A DNA stretch of 64,000 bases, taken from Pedobacter sp. Hv1. GTDB lineage: Bacteria; Bacteroidota; Bacteroidia; Sphingobacteriales; Sphingobacteriaceae. A model generated the notes under the pieces. The model was given only the letters and a program-made list of their open reading frames with translations. It made no database searches and was not told the DNA's origin. Where the stretch lies: positions 806,001-870,000 of the forward strand of contig NZ_LLWP01000001.1 of NCBI RefSeq assembly GCF_001412215.1, written 5' to 3'. The translations under genes were made by a program, and so were the position numbers. Positions 17,217 through 25,827 of this stretch are shown here, one piece after another; position 1 is the first letter of the stretch; each line of letters starts with the position of its first letter.

Positions 17217-18074
17217 ATGATGGCTAAAGATACATTTTTAAACCGAAAAGTAACACTAAATAGTAAAGGCAGATTGATAGATTTGAGCAGTCCTGCTGTA
17301 ATGGCCATCTTAAATATTACCCCTGATTCTTTTTATGGCAACAGCCGGATCAATACCATTGATGAAGCTTTAAAAGCCACCGAAAACTTTCTAAATGAGG
17401 GCGCTAAGTTCATCGATATTGGGGCCTATTCTTCTCGTCCGGGTGCCGCCGATGTCAGTACAGACGAGGAACTCAAACGACTCATACCCATTGTAGCTGC
17501 GATTGCAAAAGAGTTTTCAACAGCCTTGATTTCTGTAGATACCTTCAGGGCAAAAGTAGCCAGCGAAGCCATTGCAGCTGGTGCACACCTCATCAATGAT
17601 ATTGCAGCTGGCGAATTGGACAAAAACATGTTCGAAACTGTAGCTCGACTACAAGTACCTTATATTTTCATGCACATGAAGGGTACACCTCAAACCATGC
17701 AGCAAGACCCAAGTTATCAAAATGTAACCCAAGAAGTATTTACTTATTTCGAAGAAAAAGTTGCTACCCTAAAAAAGCTAGGCGTTAAAGATATGCTGAT
17801 TGACCCCGGTTTTGGTTTTGCTAAAACAATAGCCCATAATTACGAGCTTTTACAACAGCTACAGGTATTTAATACTTTCGAATTACCAATCTTGGTTGGT
17901 TTTTCCAGAAAATCTATGATCACCAAAGTATTGGACATTAAGGCTGCAGATGCCTTAAATGGCACCACGGTTTTAAATACCACTGCCCTATTAAAAGGCG
18001 TTTCGATTTTAAGGGTACATGATGTAAAAGAAGCTGTTGAGTGTGTGAAATTGGTTAATTGTTTGGTTGGTTAA
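17217..18074 (+). CDS. folP: Dihydropteroate synthase
   Basis: A 285-residue protein with all signature blocks: ILNITPDSFYG (about 31-41), DIGAYSSRPGA, DTFRAKVA, INDIAAG, HMKGTPQTMQ, DPGFGFAKT and GFSRKSM. It condenses 6-hydroxymethyl-dihydropterin pyrophosphate with p-aminobenzoate in folate synthesis. The start may be ATG 17217 or the next codon at 17220. In most Bacteroidota the next gene is cdaA; here a four-helix-bundle gene and repeats intervene. Confidence 0.95.
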   Translation: MMAKDTFLNRKVTLNSKGRLIDLSSPAVMAILNITPDSFYGNSRINTIDEALKATENFLNEGAKFIDIGAYSSRPGAADVSTDEELKRLIPIVAAIAKEFSTALISVDTFRAKVASEAIAAGAHLINDIAAGELDKNMFETVARLQVPYIFMHMKGTPQTMQQDPSYQNVTQEVFTYFEEKVATLKKLGVKDMLIDPGFGFAKTIAHNYELLQQLQVFNTFELPILVGFSRKSMITKVLDIKAADALNGTTVLNTTALLKGVSILRVHDVKEAVECVKLVNCLVG

Positions 18075-18180
18075 TCGGTTAACTGTTTATTTCCATATCA
18101 TCAAAAAGGTTAACTGTCTAATCGGTTAACTGTTTATTTCTATATCATCAAAAAGGTTAACTGTTTAATCGGTTAATTGC
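18073..18180. repeat. 47-bp tandem repeat, two full copies and a part
   Basis: Units begin at 18073, 18120 and 18167 with AATCGGTTAA. They contain CTGTTTATTTC and ATATCATCAAAAAGGTTAAC, and the first two differ by only a couple of bases. The GGTTAA word also fills the region after the next gene. Nothing suggests a coding role. Confidence 0.85.
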
Positions 18181-18243
18181 TTAAATTGACATAGCCATCC
18201 CAAAAAACTAATTTATCGTTTTGTATAATTCAACCACATCATT

Positions 18244-18603
18244 ATGCACATCTATTCATTTGAAAAACTGGAGACTTGGCAAAAGGCACGAATTTTTAGA
18301 AAAGAGATCTATATGTTGGTCAGGAAATTTCCTAAGGAAGAAATATTTGGATTGACAAGTCAAATTAAACGCTCAGCAGGTAGCATTGGCGATTGTTTAG
18401 CTGAGGGCTCAGCTAGAATTACCGCAAAGGACAAGGCCCATTTCATAACCATGTCTTATTCAAGTGCTATTGAAACTGTAAACCACATCATAGGTGCCTT
18501 TGATTTAGGGTTTATCGATAACGAAGAGTACAAGCACTTTAGACTTAAACTAGACGAGCTGACCAACAAATTAAATGCATTAAGAAATTCAATATTGAAA
18601 TAA
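18244..18603 (+). CDS. Four-helix-bundle protein (23S rRNA intervening-sequence / S23 family)
   Basis: A 119-residue protein with LETWQKARIFRKEIYMLVRK at the start, then KEEIFGLTSQIKRSAGSIGD and AEGSARITAKDKAHFITMSY, the diagnostic pattern of the S23/IVS four-helix family. Members were first seen in inserts of 23S rRNA genes and are scattered singly in Bacteroidota genomes. Structural relatives assemble as pentamers and the function is unknown. It sits between folP and cdaA and is bordered on both sides by GGTTAA repeats. Confidence 0.88.
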   Translation: MHIYSFEKLETWQKARIFRKEIYMLVRKFPKEEIFGLTSQIKRSAGSIGDCLAEGSARITAKDKAHFITMSYSSAIETVNHIIGAFDLGFIDNEEYKHFRLKLDELTNKLNALRNSILK

Positions 18604-18630
18604 GTATTCATTCAGTTATTAACTGAAAGA

Positions 18631-18760
18631 GGTTAACTGTTTAATCGGTTAATTGTTGAAATTAAACATACTGTAAAATTAACCAATTTGTACAGTTAAC
18701 CGATTTGTACAATTAACCGATTAACCACTTTATCCAGCTAACCATTTTACACAATTAACC
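18631..18760. repeat. Inverted and direct GGTTAA/TTAACC repeats downstream of the four-helix-bundle gene
   Basis: GGTTAACTGTTTAATCGGTT (18631-18650) is followed by inverted copies: ACAGTTAACCGATT near 18692 and CAATTAACCGATT near 18710. More TTAACC words run to about 18760. The left part matches the tandem repeat before the gene, so the gene is framed by the same sequence family. A large hairpin is possible. Confidence 0.75.
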
Positions 18761-18784
18761 TAATATTTCCTATCTTGTGCTGCA

Positions 18785-19576
18785 ATGAAAAGCCTCGACT
18801 TTGACTTCCTAAAAATTACATGGATTGATGGAATAGACATTATTCTGGTCGCCATTTTAATCTATTACATTTATAGCCTAATCCGCAATACCTTAGCCGT
18901 TAACCTGCTATTGGGCATGTTCATTATCCTCATTGTTTATTATGCGGTAAAAGGTCTCCACATGAATTTGTTGTCGGCCATTATCAACAAATTTATGAGT
19001 GTGGGTATCATGGCGCTAGTGATTATCTTCCAACCCGAAATCAGGCGATTTTTACTCCACATTGGAAAAAATACCTTCCTCCAAAAAAACAAGGCTTGGT
19101 GGGGCTACTTATTTGGCAGTAAAGACCTAGAAAGAGATAACCTGATTAGGATCAAGCCAATTATTGATGCTTGCAAAAGCATGAAAAAAACCCGTACAGG
19201 TGCATTGATTGTATTTGTTAAGTTTTATGACGATGAGCTTTTTACCAATAGCTGTGAAATTATCGACTCTAAAATTTCCAAACGATTATTGGAAAGTATC
19301 TTCCAAAAACATAGTCCATTACATGATGGTGCGGTGGTAATTGCCGAAAATAAAATTAAAAGTGCCAGTTGTATTTTACCTTTAACGGATAACGATAAAC
19401 TGCCACCACAATTTGGACTAAGACATAGAGCTGGTATTGGCGTTTCTGAAACCACAGATGCTGTTGCCGTAATTATCTCTGAAGAAACAGGTGAAATTGC
19501 TTATGCCAAACAGGGCCGAGTAAGAATGAATGTCTCTTTTGGCGAACTGGAAAAACTATTGAATAAGGATTTTTAG
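18785..19576 (+). CDS. cdaA: Diadenylate cyclase CdaA
   Basis: A 263-residue protein with three N-terminal membrane helices (about 18-32, 38-56 and 60-82) and a cytoplasmic DisA_N domain. The catalytic motifs DGA (181-183) and RHRA (213-216) are intact. It joins two ATP into cyclic di-AMP, a second messenger controlling potassium and osmotic balance and cell-wall homeostasis. No cdaR- or glmM-like partner is next to it. Start ATG 18785 gives a full first helix. Confidence 0.94.
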   Translation: MKSLDFDFLKITWIDGIDIILVAILIYYIYSLIRNTLAVNLLLGMFIILIVYYAVKGLHMNLLSAIINKFMSVGIMALVIIFQPEIRRFLLHIGKNTFLQKNKAWWGYLFGSKDLERDNLIRIKPIIDACKSMKKTRTGALIVFVKFYDDELFTNSCEIIDSKISKRLLESIFQKHSPLHDGAVVIAENKIKSASCILPLTDNDKLPPQFGLRHRAGIGVSETTDAVAVIISEETGEIAYAKQGRVRMNVSFGELEKLLNKDF

Positions 19577-19750
19577 TATCAAGTAGAAAGTATCGAGTAA
19601 GAAGTACAAAGTAGCAAGTATCAAGTAGCAAGACCAAAGACTGATAAGCTCACCATTGATTTCATGTAGCTTTAGGCTTTCAGCTTTACTAAACTATTTC
19701 CTATTCCCCATTTCCTATTCCCTACTTACTATTCCCCATTCCCCACTATA
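19577..19750. repeat. Low-complexity spacer with AAGTA words and a pyrimidine-rich tract
   Basis: From 19577 to 19635 short words such as AAGTATCAAGTAGCAAG recur many times. From 19688 to 19748 the strand is built of CTATTCCCCATT-like units. A related pyrimidine tract occurs at 34288-34326. An 88-codon frame across the tract looks like repeat translation and was rejected. Confidence 0.6.
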
Positions 19751-19815
19751 CAAAAAAAGGACAAAAACAGGCTTCAACACCCATTCTTATCCTCTTTTTC
19801 TTGATTTTTATCTAA

Positions 19816-20226
19816 TTAGCAGTACTGCTCAAAAGCACCAATCAGGCTATCAGCAATCATTTGTGCCGGACGGCCTTCAATCTGGTGACGTTCGATCATG
19901 TGTACCAATTTACCATCTTTAAACAAAGCCATTGAAGGTGATGAAGGAGGGAAAGGCATCATATAACCTCTTGCTCTATCTACCGCATCTTTTTCCATAC
20001 CTGCAAAAACGGTTACCAATTTTTGAGGGTGTTTAGCATTTGAGGCTGCCAATTTTGCCGCTGGGCGAGCATTTGCTGCTGCACAACCACAAACAGAGTT
20101 GACTACAACAAATACGGTTCCTTCGCTTTTAATAGCGCTATCTACTGCTTCTGCTGTTTTTAATTCTTCAAAACCTACGTTGGTTAATTCGGCACGCATA
20201 GGTTCTACTAAATATTCAGGATACAT
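19816..20226 (-). CDS. BrxA/BrxB family bacilliredoxin
   Basis: A 136-residue thioredoxin-fold protein with the bacilliredoxin motif CGC (Cys46, Cys48) in VVNSVCGCAA, and the PPSSPSMALFKDGKLVHMIER segment of the family. In Firmicutes it removes bacillithiol from proteins; in Bacteroidota the partner low-molecular-weight thiol must be inferred. It is a single leftward gene; a TATCTTTG-type -7 element is present 26 bases upstream. Confidence 0.92.
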   Translation of the reverse strand: MYPEYLVEPMRAELTNVGFEELKTAEAVDSAIKSEGTVFVVVNSVCGCAAANARPAAKLAASNAKHPQKLVTVFAGMEKDAVDRARGYMMPFPPSSPSMALFKDGKLVHMIERHQIEGRPAQMIADSLIGAFEQYC

Positions 20227-20252
20227 CTTTTCTATTTTTATGAATAATACTG

Positions 20253-20260
20253 CAAAGATA
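20253..20260 (-). promoter_or_regulatory. Possible -7 element of the bacilliredoxin gene
   Basis: CAAAGATA on the plus strand reads TATCTTTG on the minus strand, an exact TAnnTTTG. No TTTG was found at the expected -33 spacing, so the call rests on one element and on its position. Confidence 0.4.
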
Positions 20261-20327
20261 GCAAATATGATGCTGTAAATATGGCCACAATATAAAATAA
20301 CAATTTACTGACGTACAGGGCATAAAA

Positions 20328-20354
20328 AAAGCAACCCTTTAAATGAGTTGCTTT
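20328..20354 (-). terminator. Intrinsic terminator of the CCC-motif gene
   Basis: AAAGCAAC (20328-20335) pairs with GTTGCTTT (20347-20354). On the minus strand the stem is followed by a run of seven T. It lies 19 bases beyond the stop codon. Confidence 0.75.
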
Positions 20355-20372
20355 CTAATATCATAATAAAGT

Positions 20373-20807
20373 TTATTGAAGCATGCCTTCCATTGCTTTT
20401 TTCATCGCTTCTTGATCTGATAACGTGGCTACCCCAAACATGGCAATAAGCGCAATACATAACAAGAGATAGAGTATGTTTAAAATTAAACCGATGATAG
20501 CACAAACTCTACCTGCATTTAAGTTTTTAAATGAGCTTTCGGTATAATAGGCAACATTAGCCGCGTACAAAGTCCTGTCCTTTTTACTTAAAATCAATGC
20601 TACAATGCCTAATATTAAACCAATAACTCCATAACAACAACAGGTTACAATAGATAAAATACCCAAGATCAATACAATGGTTGCATTGGGCAAGGCTTGT
20701 TGCATACCGTAACCGAAACCTCCATTTTGAGGCGGAAAAGGATTTTGCGGTTGTGGATTAGGCGTTGGTTGAGGGTTTTCTTGAGGTGGTAATTGTTCTT
20801 CAGACAT
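20373..20807 (-). CDS. CCC-motif membrane protein, Pro-rich N terminus
   Basis: A 144-residue protein with a Pro/Gln/Asn-rich cytoplasmic or periplasmic tail (1-35) and two hydrophobic hairpins. The first includes GILSIVTCCCYGVIGLILGI, which gives the family its CCC name; the second is about residues 100-125. Such proteins are common in Bacteroidota with no known role. It lies 6 bases after the DUF2752 gene and is surely co-transcribed with it. Confidence 0.82.
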   Translation of the reverse strand: MSEEQLPPQENPQPTPNPQPQNPFPPQNGGFGYGMQQALPNATIVLILGILSIVTCCCYGVIGLILGIVALILSKKDRTLYAANVAYYTESSFKNLNAGRVCAIIGLILNILYLLLCIALIAMFGVATLSDQEAMKKAMEGMLQ

Positions 20808-20813
20808 TAGGAA

Positions 20814-21167
20814 TTAAATTAATTGGTGGGTAAATATTTTATAAATGTAATTGATTACAATAATTAATGTGACAACAATATAAAGGAATTTTATAATAAA
20901 AGCTCCGTTTTTCAGCTCAAATTTCAAATGGATTGCAGAAAAAACCAATAGCCCAATTATAGGGAGGGTTGCAGGGTATAATTTAAAGGAAGTTATCAAA
21001 TCGCCCCGCAATAAAGCTACAACAGAACGTTGTGCCCCACAACCAGGGCAATCTAAACCTGTAAGGTGTTTAAAGGGACAAGTTAGCAAATGGTTTTCTA
21101 GCCAATGGAGAACTCCTTTACTTTCGCTCCACAACACCAGAAAAAACAAGAATAGAGCTGCCTTCAT
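20814..21167 (-). CDS. DUF2752 membrane protein
   Basis: A 117-residue protein with the DUF2752 signature CPFKHLTGLDCPGCGAQR (Cys30, Cys40, Cys43) followed by two transmembrane helices (about 58-78 and 93-112). The arrangement CPxCGxxR after a short N-terminal helix is diagnostic. Function is unknown; the cysteines may bind metal or form disulfides. It heads a two-gene leftward unit with the CCC-motif protein. Confidence 0.87.
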   Translation of the reverse strand: MKAALFLFFLVLWSESKGVLHWLENHLLTCPFKHLTGLDCPGCGAQRSVVALLRGDLITSFKLYPATLPIIGLLVFSAIHLKFELKNGAFIIKFLYIVVTLIIVINYIYKIFTHQLI

Positions 21168-21296
21168 TTGGCTATAAAAATAATGATTTTACAGTGGGCA
21201 GCAAACATTTACATAGTTAGAGTGAATTATTGAGACCAGCTAAATTTAAAATTTACAATTTTAAAACCATTTACGGCTCTGTAGTGTTGCTTATCA

Positions 21297-21328
21297 TTTG
21301 GGTTTCACAAAGCTATCCTGTAACTTTG
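21297..21328 (+). promoter_or_regulatory. Canonical Bacteroidota promoter of ahcY
   Basis: TTTG (21297-21300), a spacer of exactly 20 bases, then TAACTTTG (21321-21328) match the -33 TTTG and -7 TAnnTTTG consensus. Transcription should begin near 21335, giving a leader of about 18 bases, too short for a riboswitch. Confidence 0.85.
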
Positions 21329-21352
21329 CATCACATTTAAAAACAATAAATT

Positions 21353-22669
21353 ATGTCATCAGTAGAGACAACTTACGTTCCTTACAAAGTTAAGGACATT
21401 TCACTGGCAGAATGGGGCCGTAAAGAAATTGGATTAGCAGAAGCAGAAATGCCTGGTCTAATGAGCTTACGTAAAGAATTCGGCCCATCAAAACCTCTAG
21501 CGGGTGCTCGCATTGCTGGATGTTTACACATGACGATCCAAACTGCAGTTTTAATCGAAACTTTAGTAGAATTAGGTGCAGAAGTTACTTGGTCATCATG
21601 TAACATTTTCTCAACCCAAGATCACGCTGCTGCGGCAATTGCTGCTGCTGGCATCCAGGTTTATGCTTGGAAAGGCTTAAACGAAGTTGATTTTGATTGG
21701 TGTATTGAGCAGACATTACATTTCGGTGCTGACCGCAAGCCATTAAATATGATCTTAGATGATGGTGGCGATTTAACCAATATGGTATTCGACAGATTCC
21801 CTGAATTGATCGCAGATATTAAAGGTCTTTCTGAAGAAACGACTACTGGTGTACACCGTTTATACGAAAGAATGAAAAACGGAACATTGCACTTACCTGC
21901 AATTAACGTTAACGATTCAGTTACCAAATCTAAATTTGATAACAAATACGGTTGTCGCGAATCTCTAGTAGATGCAATCCGTCGTGCTACAGATGTAATG
22001 ATGGCTGGTAAAGTAGCTGTTGTTTGTGGATATGGTGATGTGGGTAAAGGTTCTGCAGAATCTTTAAGCTCACAAGGCGTACGTGTAATTGTTACTGAAA
22101 TTGACCCAATTTGTGCTTTACAAGCTGCAATGGAAGGTTATGAAGTAAAACGTTTAGACACTGCGATTAAAGAAGCTGACATTGTGGTAACCACTACTGG
22201 TAACTGCGATATCGTTCGCGAAAAACACTTCAGAGCACTAAAAGACAAAGCTATTGTTTGTAACATTGGTCACTTCGACAATGAAATTGACATGGCTTGG
22301 TTAAATGGCACTTATGGAGATACCAAAGTTGAAATTAAACCACAAGTTGATAAATATACCATCGATGGTAAAGACGTAATCGTTTTGGCCGAAGGTCGTT
22401 TGGTTAACTTAGGTTGTGCAACTGGTCACCCAAGTTTTGTAATGAGCAACTCGTTTACCAACCAAACTTTAGCTCAATTAGAGCTTTGGACAAACCCTGG
22501 TAAATACGAGAACAAAGTTTATGTGTTGCCTAAACACTTAGACGAAAAAGTTGCCCGTTTACACTTAGAAAAAATTGGCGTAGAATTAGACGTTTTAGAT
22601 CAGCACCAAGCAGATTATATCGGTGTAGCTGTAGAAGGTCCTTTCAAACCAGATACTTATAGATACTAA
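21353..22669 (+). CDS. ahcY: Adenosylhomocysteinase (S-adenosylhomocysteine hydrolase)
   Basis: A 438-residue cytoplasmic enzyme. Key blocks are [39 protein letters not shown], the NAD-binding [13 protein letters not shown] and the C-terminal end PFKPDTYRY with the NAD-contacting Lys and Tyr. It splits S-adenosylhomocysteine into adenosine and homocysteine, relieving inhibition of methyltransferases. It has a strong promoter of its own and a terminator, so it is monocistronic. Codon choice is noticeably regular, as expected for a highly expressed gene. Confidence 0.98.
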   Translation: MSSVETTYVPYKVKDISLAEWGRKEIGLAEAEMPGLMSLRKEFGPSKPLAGARIAGCLHMTIQTAVLIETLVELGAEVTWSSCNIFSTQDHAAAAIAAAGIQVYAWKGLNEVDFDWCIEQTLHFGADRKPLNMILDDGGDLTNMVFDRFPELIADIKGLSEETTTGVHRLYERMKNGTLHLPAINVNDSVTKSKFDNKYGCRESLVDAIRRATDVMMAGKVAVVCGYGDVGKGSAESLSSQGVRVIVTEIDPICALQAAMEGYEVKRLDTAIKEADIVVTTTGNCDIVREKHFRALKDKAIVCNIGHFDNEIDMAWLNGTYGDTKVEIKPQVDKYTIDGKDVIVLAEGRLVNLGCATGHPSFVMSNSFTNQTLAQLELWTNPGKYENKVYVLPKHLDEKVARLHLEKIGVELDVLDQHQADYIGVAVEGPFKPDTYRY

Positions 22670-22695
22670 TCTCAAGCTTTAAAAGCTCACAGTTT

Positions 22696-22728
22696 AAAAG
22701 GGATTTGCAAATTGCAGGTCCCTTTTTT
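22696..22728 (+). terminator. Intrinsic terminator of ahcY
   Basis: AAAAGGGA (22696-22703) pairs with TCCCTTTT (22719-22726), with a second partial stem TGCAA/TTGCA inside, and T continues to 22728. It lies 27 bases after the stop codon. Confidence 0.8.
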
Positions 22729-22792
22729 ATTGCGACAACAAAATCAATAAAAAACCTATATTCGTCCAGCAACCCACTTCATCAATCATCAA

Positions 22793-23680
22793 ATGAAAAA
22801 AATAGGTATTGTTTTTTGCTTCTTTCTTTTTACAGCCATTTCTAGTTATGCCCAATCGCCACAAAAAATAGAGAACGATGCATTATTCGGTAATGGATGT
22901 TATTATTTTCAGGCTGTACCCAACCACAAAGAACTAAAAGGTGTTTTGGTCTTAATACCAGGTTACTTGGAAAACCCATTATCGGTTTCGGCACAAAGTA
23001 CTATTTTACAAGAGGCCGCAAAAAACAACCTTGCAGTAATGGTGGTCAATCTTTCAAAAAACAACGAAGAATTTCCAATTGACCAAACTTCATTAACCAG
23101 ATTGGGTGTGATGATTAAACATTTCTATACGGGTCAGAACCTGACTAGCGCCACCAAGCTATTTATTGGTGGTTTTTCTATTGGTGGCACTTGTGCTTTA
23201 AAATTTTATGCAGAAAAGCATCAGGAATATAAAATTGATAAGGTTTTTGCCATCGATCCACCTTTAGACATGGTAAGGTTAAGAAAATCACTTTTAAAAG
23301 GAAGGGAAAAAGATTTCGTATCCAAATTAGATGTTTTAAACACACAAAATAAACCTGCAGAACAAAGCTTAAAAGAGCTATCGGTTTATCACCCTGATTA
23401 TACCACATTAGCAATGTTACCCGATTATTCCAATACAGCATTAAGGATCTATAGTGAACCTGATATTTTATGGTGGATCAAAAATAGAAACATGGACCTG
23501 TCAGACATGAATATTACTGATGCTGCGGGTTACATTAATAAACTGCTCCAAAAATCGCCCAACCAAAAGGTTGAGTTAATTTTAACCAAAAACAAGGGCA
23601 TACGGAACGGAGGACAAAGACACCCCCACTCCTGGAGTATTGCCGAGCCCGTAGACCTAATGAAATGGCTGTTAAATTAG
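22793..23680 (+). CDS. Secreted alpha/beta hydrolase
   Basis: A 295-residue protein with a signal peptide (1-20, cleavage after SYA). The fold is indicated by VLVLIPGYLE (51-60), the nucleophile elbow GGFSIGG with Ser129, and a C-terminal RHPHSWS segment that supplies the histidine. It may be an esterase or peptidase-like enzyme of the periplasm; the substrate is unknown. Its stop lies 3 bases from the stop of the convergent MscS gene. Confidence 0.78.
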   Translation: MKKIGIVFCFFLFTAISSYAQSPQKIENDALFGNGCYYFQAVPNHKELKGVLVLIPGYLENPLSVSAQSTILQEAAKNNLAVMVVNLSKNNEEFPIDQTSLTRLGVMIKHFYTGQNLTSATKLFIGGFSIGGTCALKFYAEKHQEYKIDKVFAIDPPLDMVRLRKSLLKGREKDFVSKLDVLNTQNKPAEQSLKELSVYHPDYTTLAMLPDYSNTALRIYSEPDILWWIKNRNMDLSDMNITDAAGYINKLLQKSPNQKVELILTKNKGIRNGGQRHPHSWSIAEPVDLMKWLLN

Positions 23681-23683
23681 CGA

Positions 23684-25318
23684 TCAAGTTTCATTTTTTG
23701 GTGCTTTATTAGCCACGTTAAAACCTGGAACCTCGTAACCTTTTGGTCGGTAAGATGGAGGTATTGCAATCTCATTCCCATCTCTTAAAGTCTGGTAATG
23801 TGGCGACATGATCTCTACCCCTGCTTTATTAAAGTTATCCTGTATGTTTTGGTGCAGGTTAGAATAAATCTGTGCCATTCTATTGGGTTCGTTCGTGTAA
23901 GCATTCACTTGATAAGAAACATACCAATCGTCTAAACTGGTTTGCAATACAAAAGGTTTTTGATCCTTATTTATTCCATCTGTTTCTAATGCCGCTTGGA
24001 TCAATAGTTCATGTACGGTCTTCCAAGGATTGTCATAACCAATGGTTACTGTAGTATGTACAATTAATCCTTCATTTGCGGCCAGCACATTGTAATTTAA
24101 GGTATTCCCATTTAAAATGGCACTATTAGGGATGGTGATGATTTCGTTCTTAATGGTTCTCAATCTGGTTACCAAAAAAGCTTTTTCAATTACATCGCCT
24201 GTTACATCTCCAATCTTTACCCTATCCCCCAATCTAAATGGTCGCATGTAAGTAATGACCAAGCCTGCAACAATATTTCCAATAGCAGTAGATGAGCCCA
24301 AAGAAATCAACAAACCCAAAAACACAGAAACTCCTTTAAAAATATCAGAATCAGAGCCTGGTATAAATGGCCATATCACCACCAACATAAAAGCATACAG
24401 TACAAAACGTACAATGTTATAGGTTGGCTTGGCCCAATCTGGGAAAAAACCGTTAATGGTTAGTTTTCCCATTTCTATTTCGGTGGCTAAGAATTTGATC
24501 AGTTTGTTGATATAATGGAATACAAAGTAGATCACAATGATACTAATCAGATTAGGGATAAATTTAATGGTCTTATCCAAAATTTGATGCAGTGGGTTCA
24601 AGATAAAATTGAGTAAAAGATCACCCCAACTTTTAGTCCATGGGAAAAGCCTAAAGATGATCGGCAAGGTCAAATACACAATTAGAAGAATGAAGATATA
24701 CTTTACCACATTAAACATCCTTCTCAGAAACAGCAATTCGCCACTTTTTGAAACTAGTTCGTAATCTTTGATCTTGATTCCATTTAATCTGCTCGACAGG
24801 TACTTTGTAAAGAAATTACGGATACGATTAGAATACTTATTTAACAAAAAGATGGCTGTACCCAATAGGATCAGAATCAATAGACCTAAGGCTCCTCGGG
24901 TTAGTAGTTCTGTAATGTCATTTTGCGATTTATATTGTTGAATTGAGCTTACAATTTTGCCTCGGTAACTTTTGGCCAAGTCGGTTACATTGGTCGCTAC
25001 ACTGTCTGCATCTGCTTTTGATATACTTACAATAACATCATCATTAAAAGCGAGCTGTGCATTTTCACCATCAATATTTACCTTAATAGAATCGGGCACC
25101 ATTGTGAGGTTGTCTTCCAATTTTTGCAATAGACCAGAAGTTCGCTCTGCTCGTTCTTTAGCAGAAAGCGACCCAAATTTATTTAGCACATAAAATAAAG
25201 TATCCCGATTTAAAACAACTGGATAACCTTTTTTTGTAGTTAATGTATCCGTTTTAACTTGTGCATTAACAACCGGATGTAACAATAATAAAAATAGTAT
25301 AGTCTTTATCAACTTCAT
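23684..25318 (-). CDS. MscS family mechanosensitive ion channel with periplasmic N-terminal domain
   Basis: A 544-residue protein with signal peptide (1-20), a periplasmic domain (about 21-135) and five membrane helices. The pore helix and beta domain are recognised in LGLLISLGSSTAIGNIVAGL and then YMRPFRLGDRVKIGDVTGDV. The C-terminal vestibule ends with YRPKGYEVPG. It opens on membrane tension and releases solutes during hypo-osmotic shock. A TTG lies upstream at 25342; ATG 25318 is preferred because it begins a clean signal peptide. Confidence 0.92.
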   Translation of the reverse strand: MKLIKTILFLLLLHPVVNAQVKTDTLTTKKGYPVVLNRDTLFYVLNKFGSLSAKERAERTSGLLQKLEDNLTMVPDSIKVNIDGENAQLAFNDDVIVSISKADADSVATNVTDLAKSYRGKIVSSIQQYKSQNDITELLTRGALGLLILILLGTAIFLLNKYSNRIRNFFTKYLSSRLNGIKIKDYELVSKSGELLFLRRMFNVVKYIFILLIVYLTLPIIFRLFPWTKSWGDLLLNFILNPLHQILDKTIKFIPNLISIIVIYFVFHYINKLIKFLATEIEMGKLTINGFFPDWAKPTYNIVRFVLYAFMLVVIWPFIPGSDSDIFKGVSVFLGLLISLGSSTAIGNIVAGLVITYMRPFRLGDRVKIGDVTGDVIEKAFLVTRLRTIKNEIITIPNSAILNGNTLNYNVLAANEGLIVHTTVTIGYDNPWKTVHELLIQAALETDGINKDQKPFVLQTSLDDWYVSYQVNAYTNEPNRMAQIYSNLHQNIQDNFNKAGVEIMSPHYQTLRDGNEIAIPPSYRPKGYEVPGFNVANKAPKNET

Positions 25319-25420
25319 CTGCCAAGGTGCTTTATTTAACAAATTACAAATAAATCTAGATAAATATGAATAGTATCTCCATTCTTAGTCTTAACTTTAA
25401 GAAACTTAACATAAATACTG

Positions 25421-25771
25421 ATGAAACGACTAACCCTACTCCTATTTTTAGGTTTGTTCGGTTTTGTAGCCAATGCACAAAGCCCAACTAAAAAAACAAC
25501 TACCGCACCAAAGGTTTTAAAAAATCAAATTGTAGATATTTCTTGTGGCACCTGTCAATTTAAGATGAAAGGTAAAGACTGCGAACTTGCGGTTAAAATT
25601 GATGGAAAATCGTACTTTGTAGATGGCAAAAAAATTGATGACTTTGGCGATGCACATAGCGAACATGGTTTTTGTAACGCTGTAAGCAAGGCTGAAGTAA
25701 CAGGAAGCATTGTAAAAAATCGCTTCAAGGCTACCTCGATAAAATTATTAGACGATAAGGCAAAAATGTAA
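25421..25771 (+). CDS. DUF6370 family secreted cysteine protein
   Basis: A 116-residue protein with a signal peptide (1-20, ANAQ). The mature part has CGTCQFKMKGKDCELAVKID (Cys42, Cys45, Cys54) and GFCNAVSKAEVTG, matching the DUF6370 family. The CxxC and the four cysteines suggest metal binding or disulfides in the periplasm; no role is known. It is divergent from the MscS gene and ends at a strong shared terminator. Confidence 0.83.
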   Translation: MKRLTLLLFLGLFGFVANAQSPTKKTTTAPKVLKNQIVDISCGTCQFKMKGKDCELAVKIDGKSYFVDGKKIDDFGDAHSEHGFCNAVSKAEVTGSIVKNRFKATSIKLLDDKAKM

Positions 25772-25792
25772 GGGAGCGAAACTCCTTCATGT

Positions 25793-25822
25793 AAAAAGGC
25801 ATCCCGATTGGGATGCCTTTTT
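25793..25822. terminator. Strong bidirectional terminator
   Basis: A perfect 13-bp stem, AAAAAGGCATCCC (25793-25805) with GGGATGCCTTTTT (25810-25822), separates the convergent DUF6370 and MuiA-like genes and has A and T runs suited to both directions. Confidence 0.92.
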
Positions 25823-25827
25823 TGCTT

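Noticed and set aside
18073..18180. CRISPR-like repeat array
   Set aside because: The 47-bp units are directly adjacent with no unique spacers, so this is a plain tandem repeat; no cas gene is present.
19656..19922. 88-codon ORF in the spacer after cdaA
   Set aside because: It starts in the pyrimidine-rich low-complexity tract and ends inside the bacilliredoxin gene on the other strand; no domain is visible.
21168..21352. SAM/SAH riboswitch before ahcY
   Set aside because: The canonical promoter puts the transcript start about 18 bases before the ATG, leaving no room for a riboswitch.
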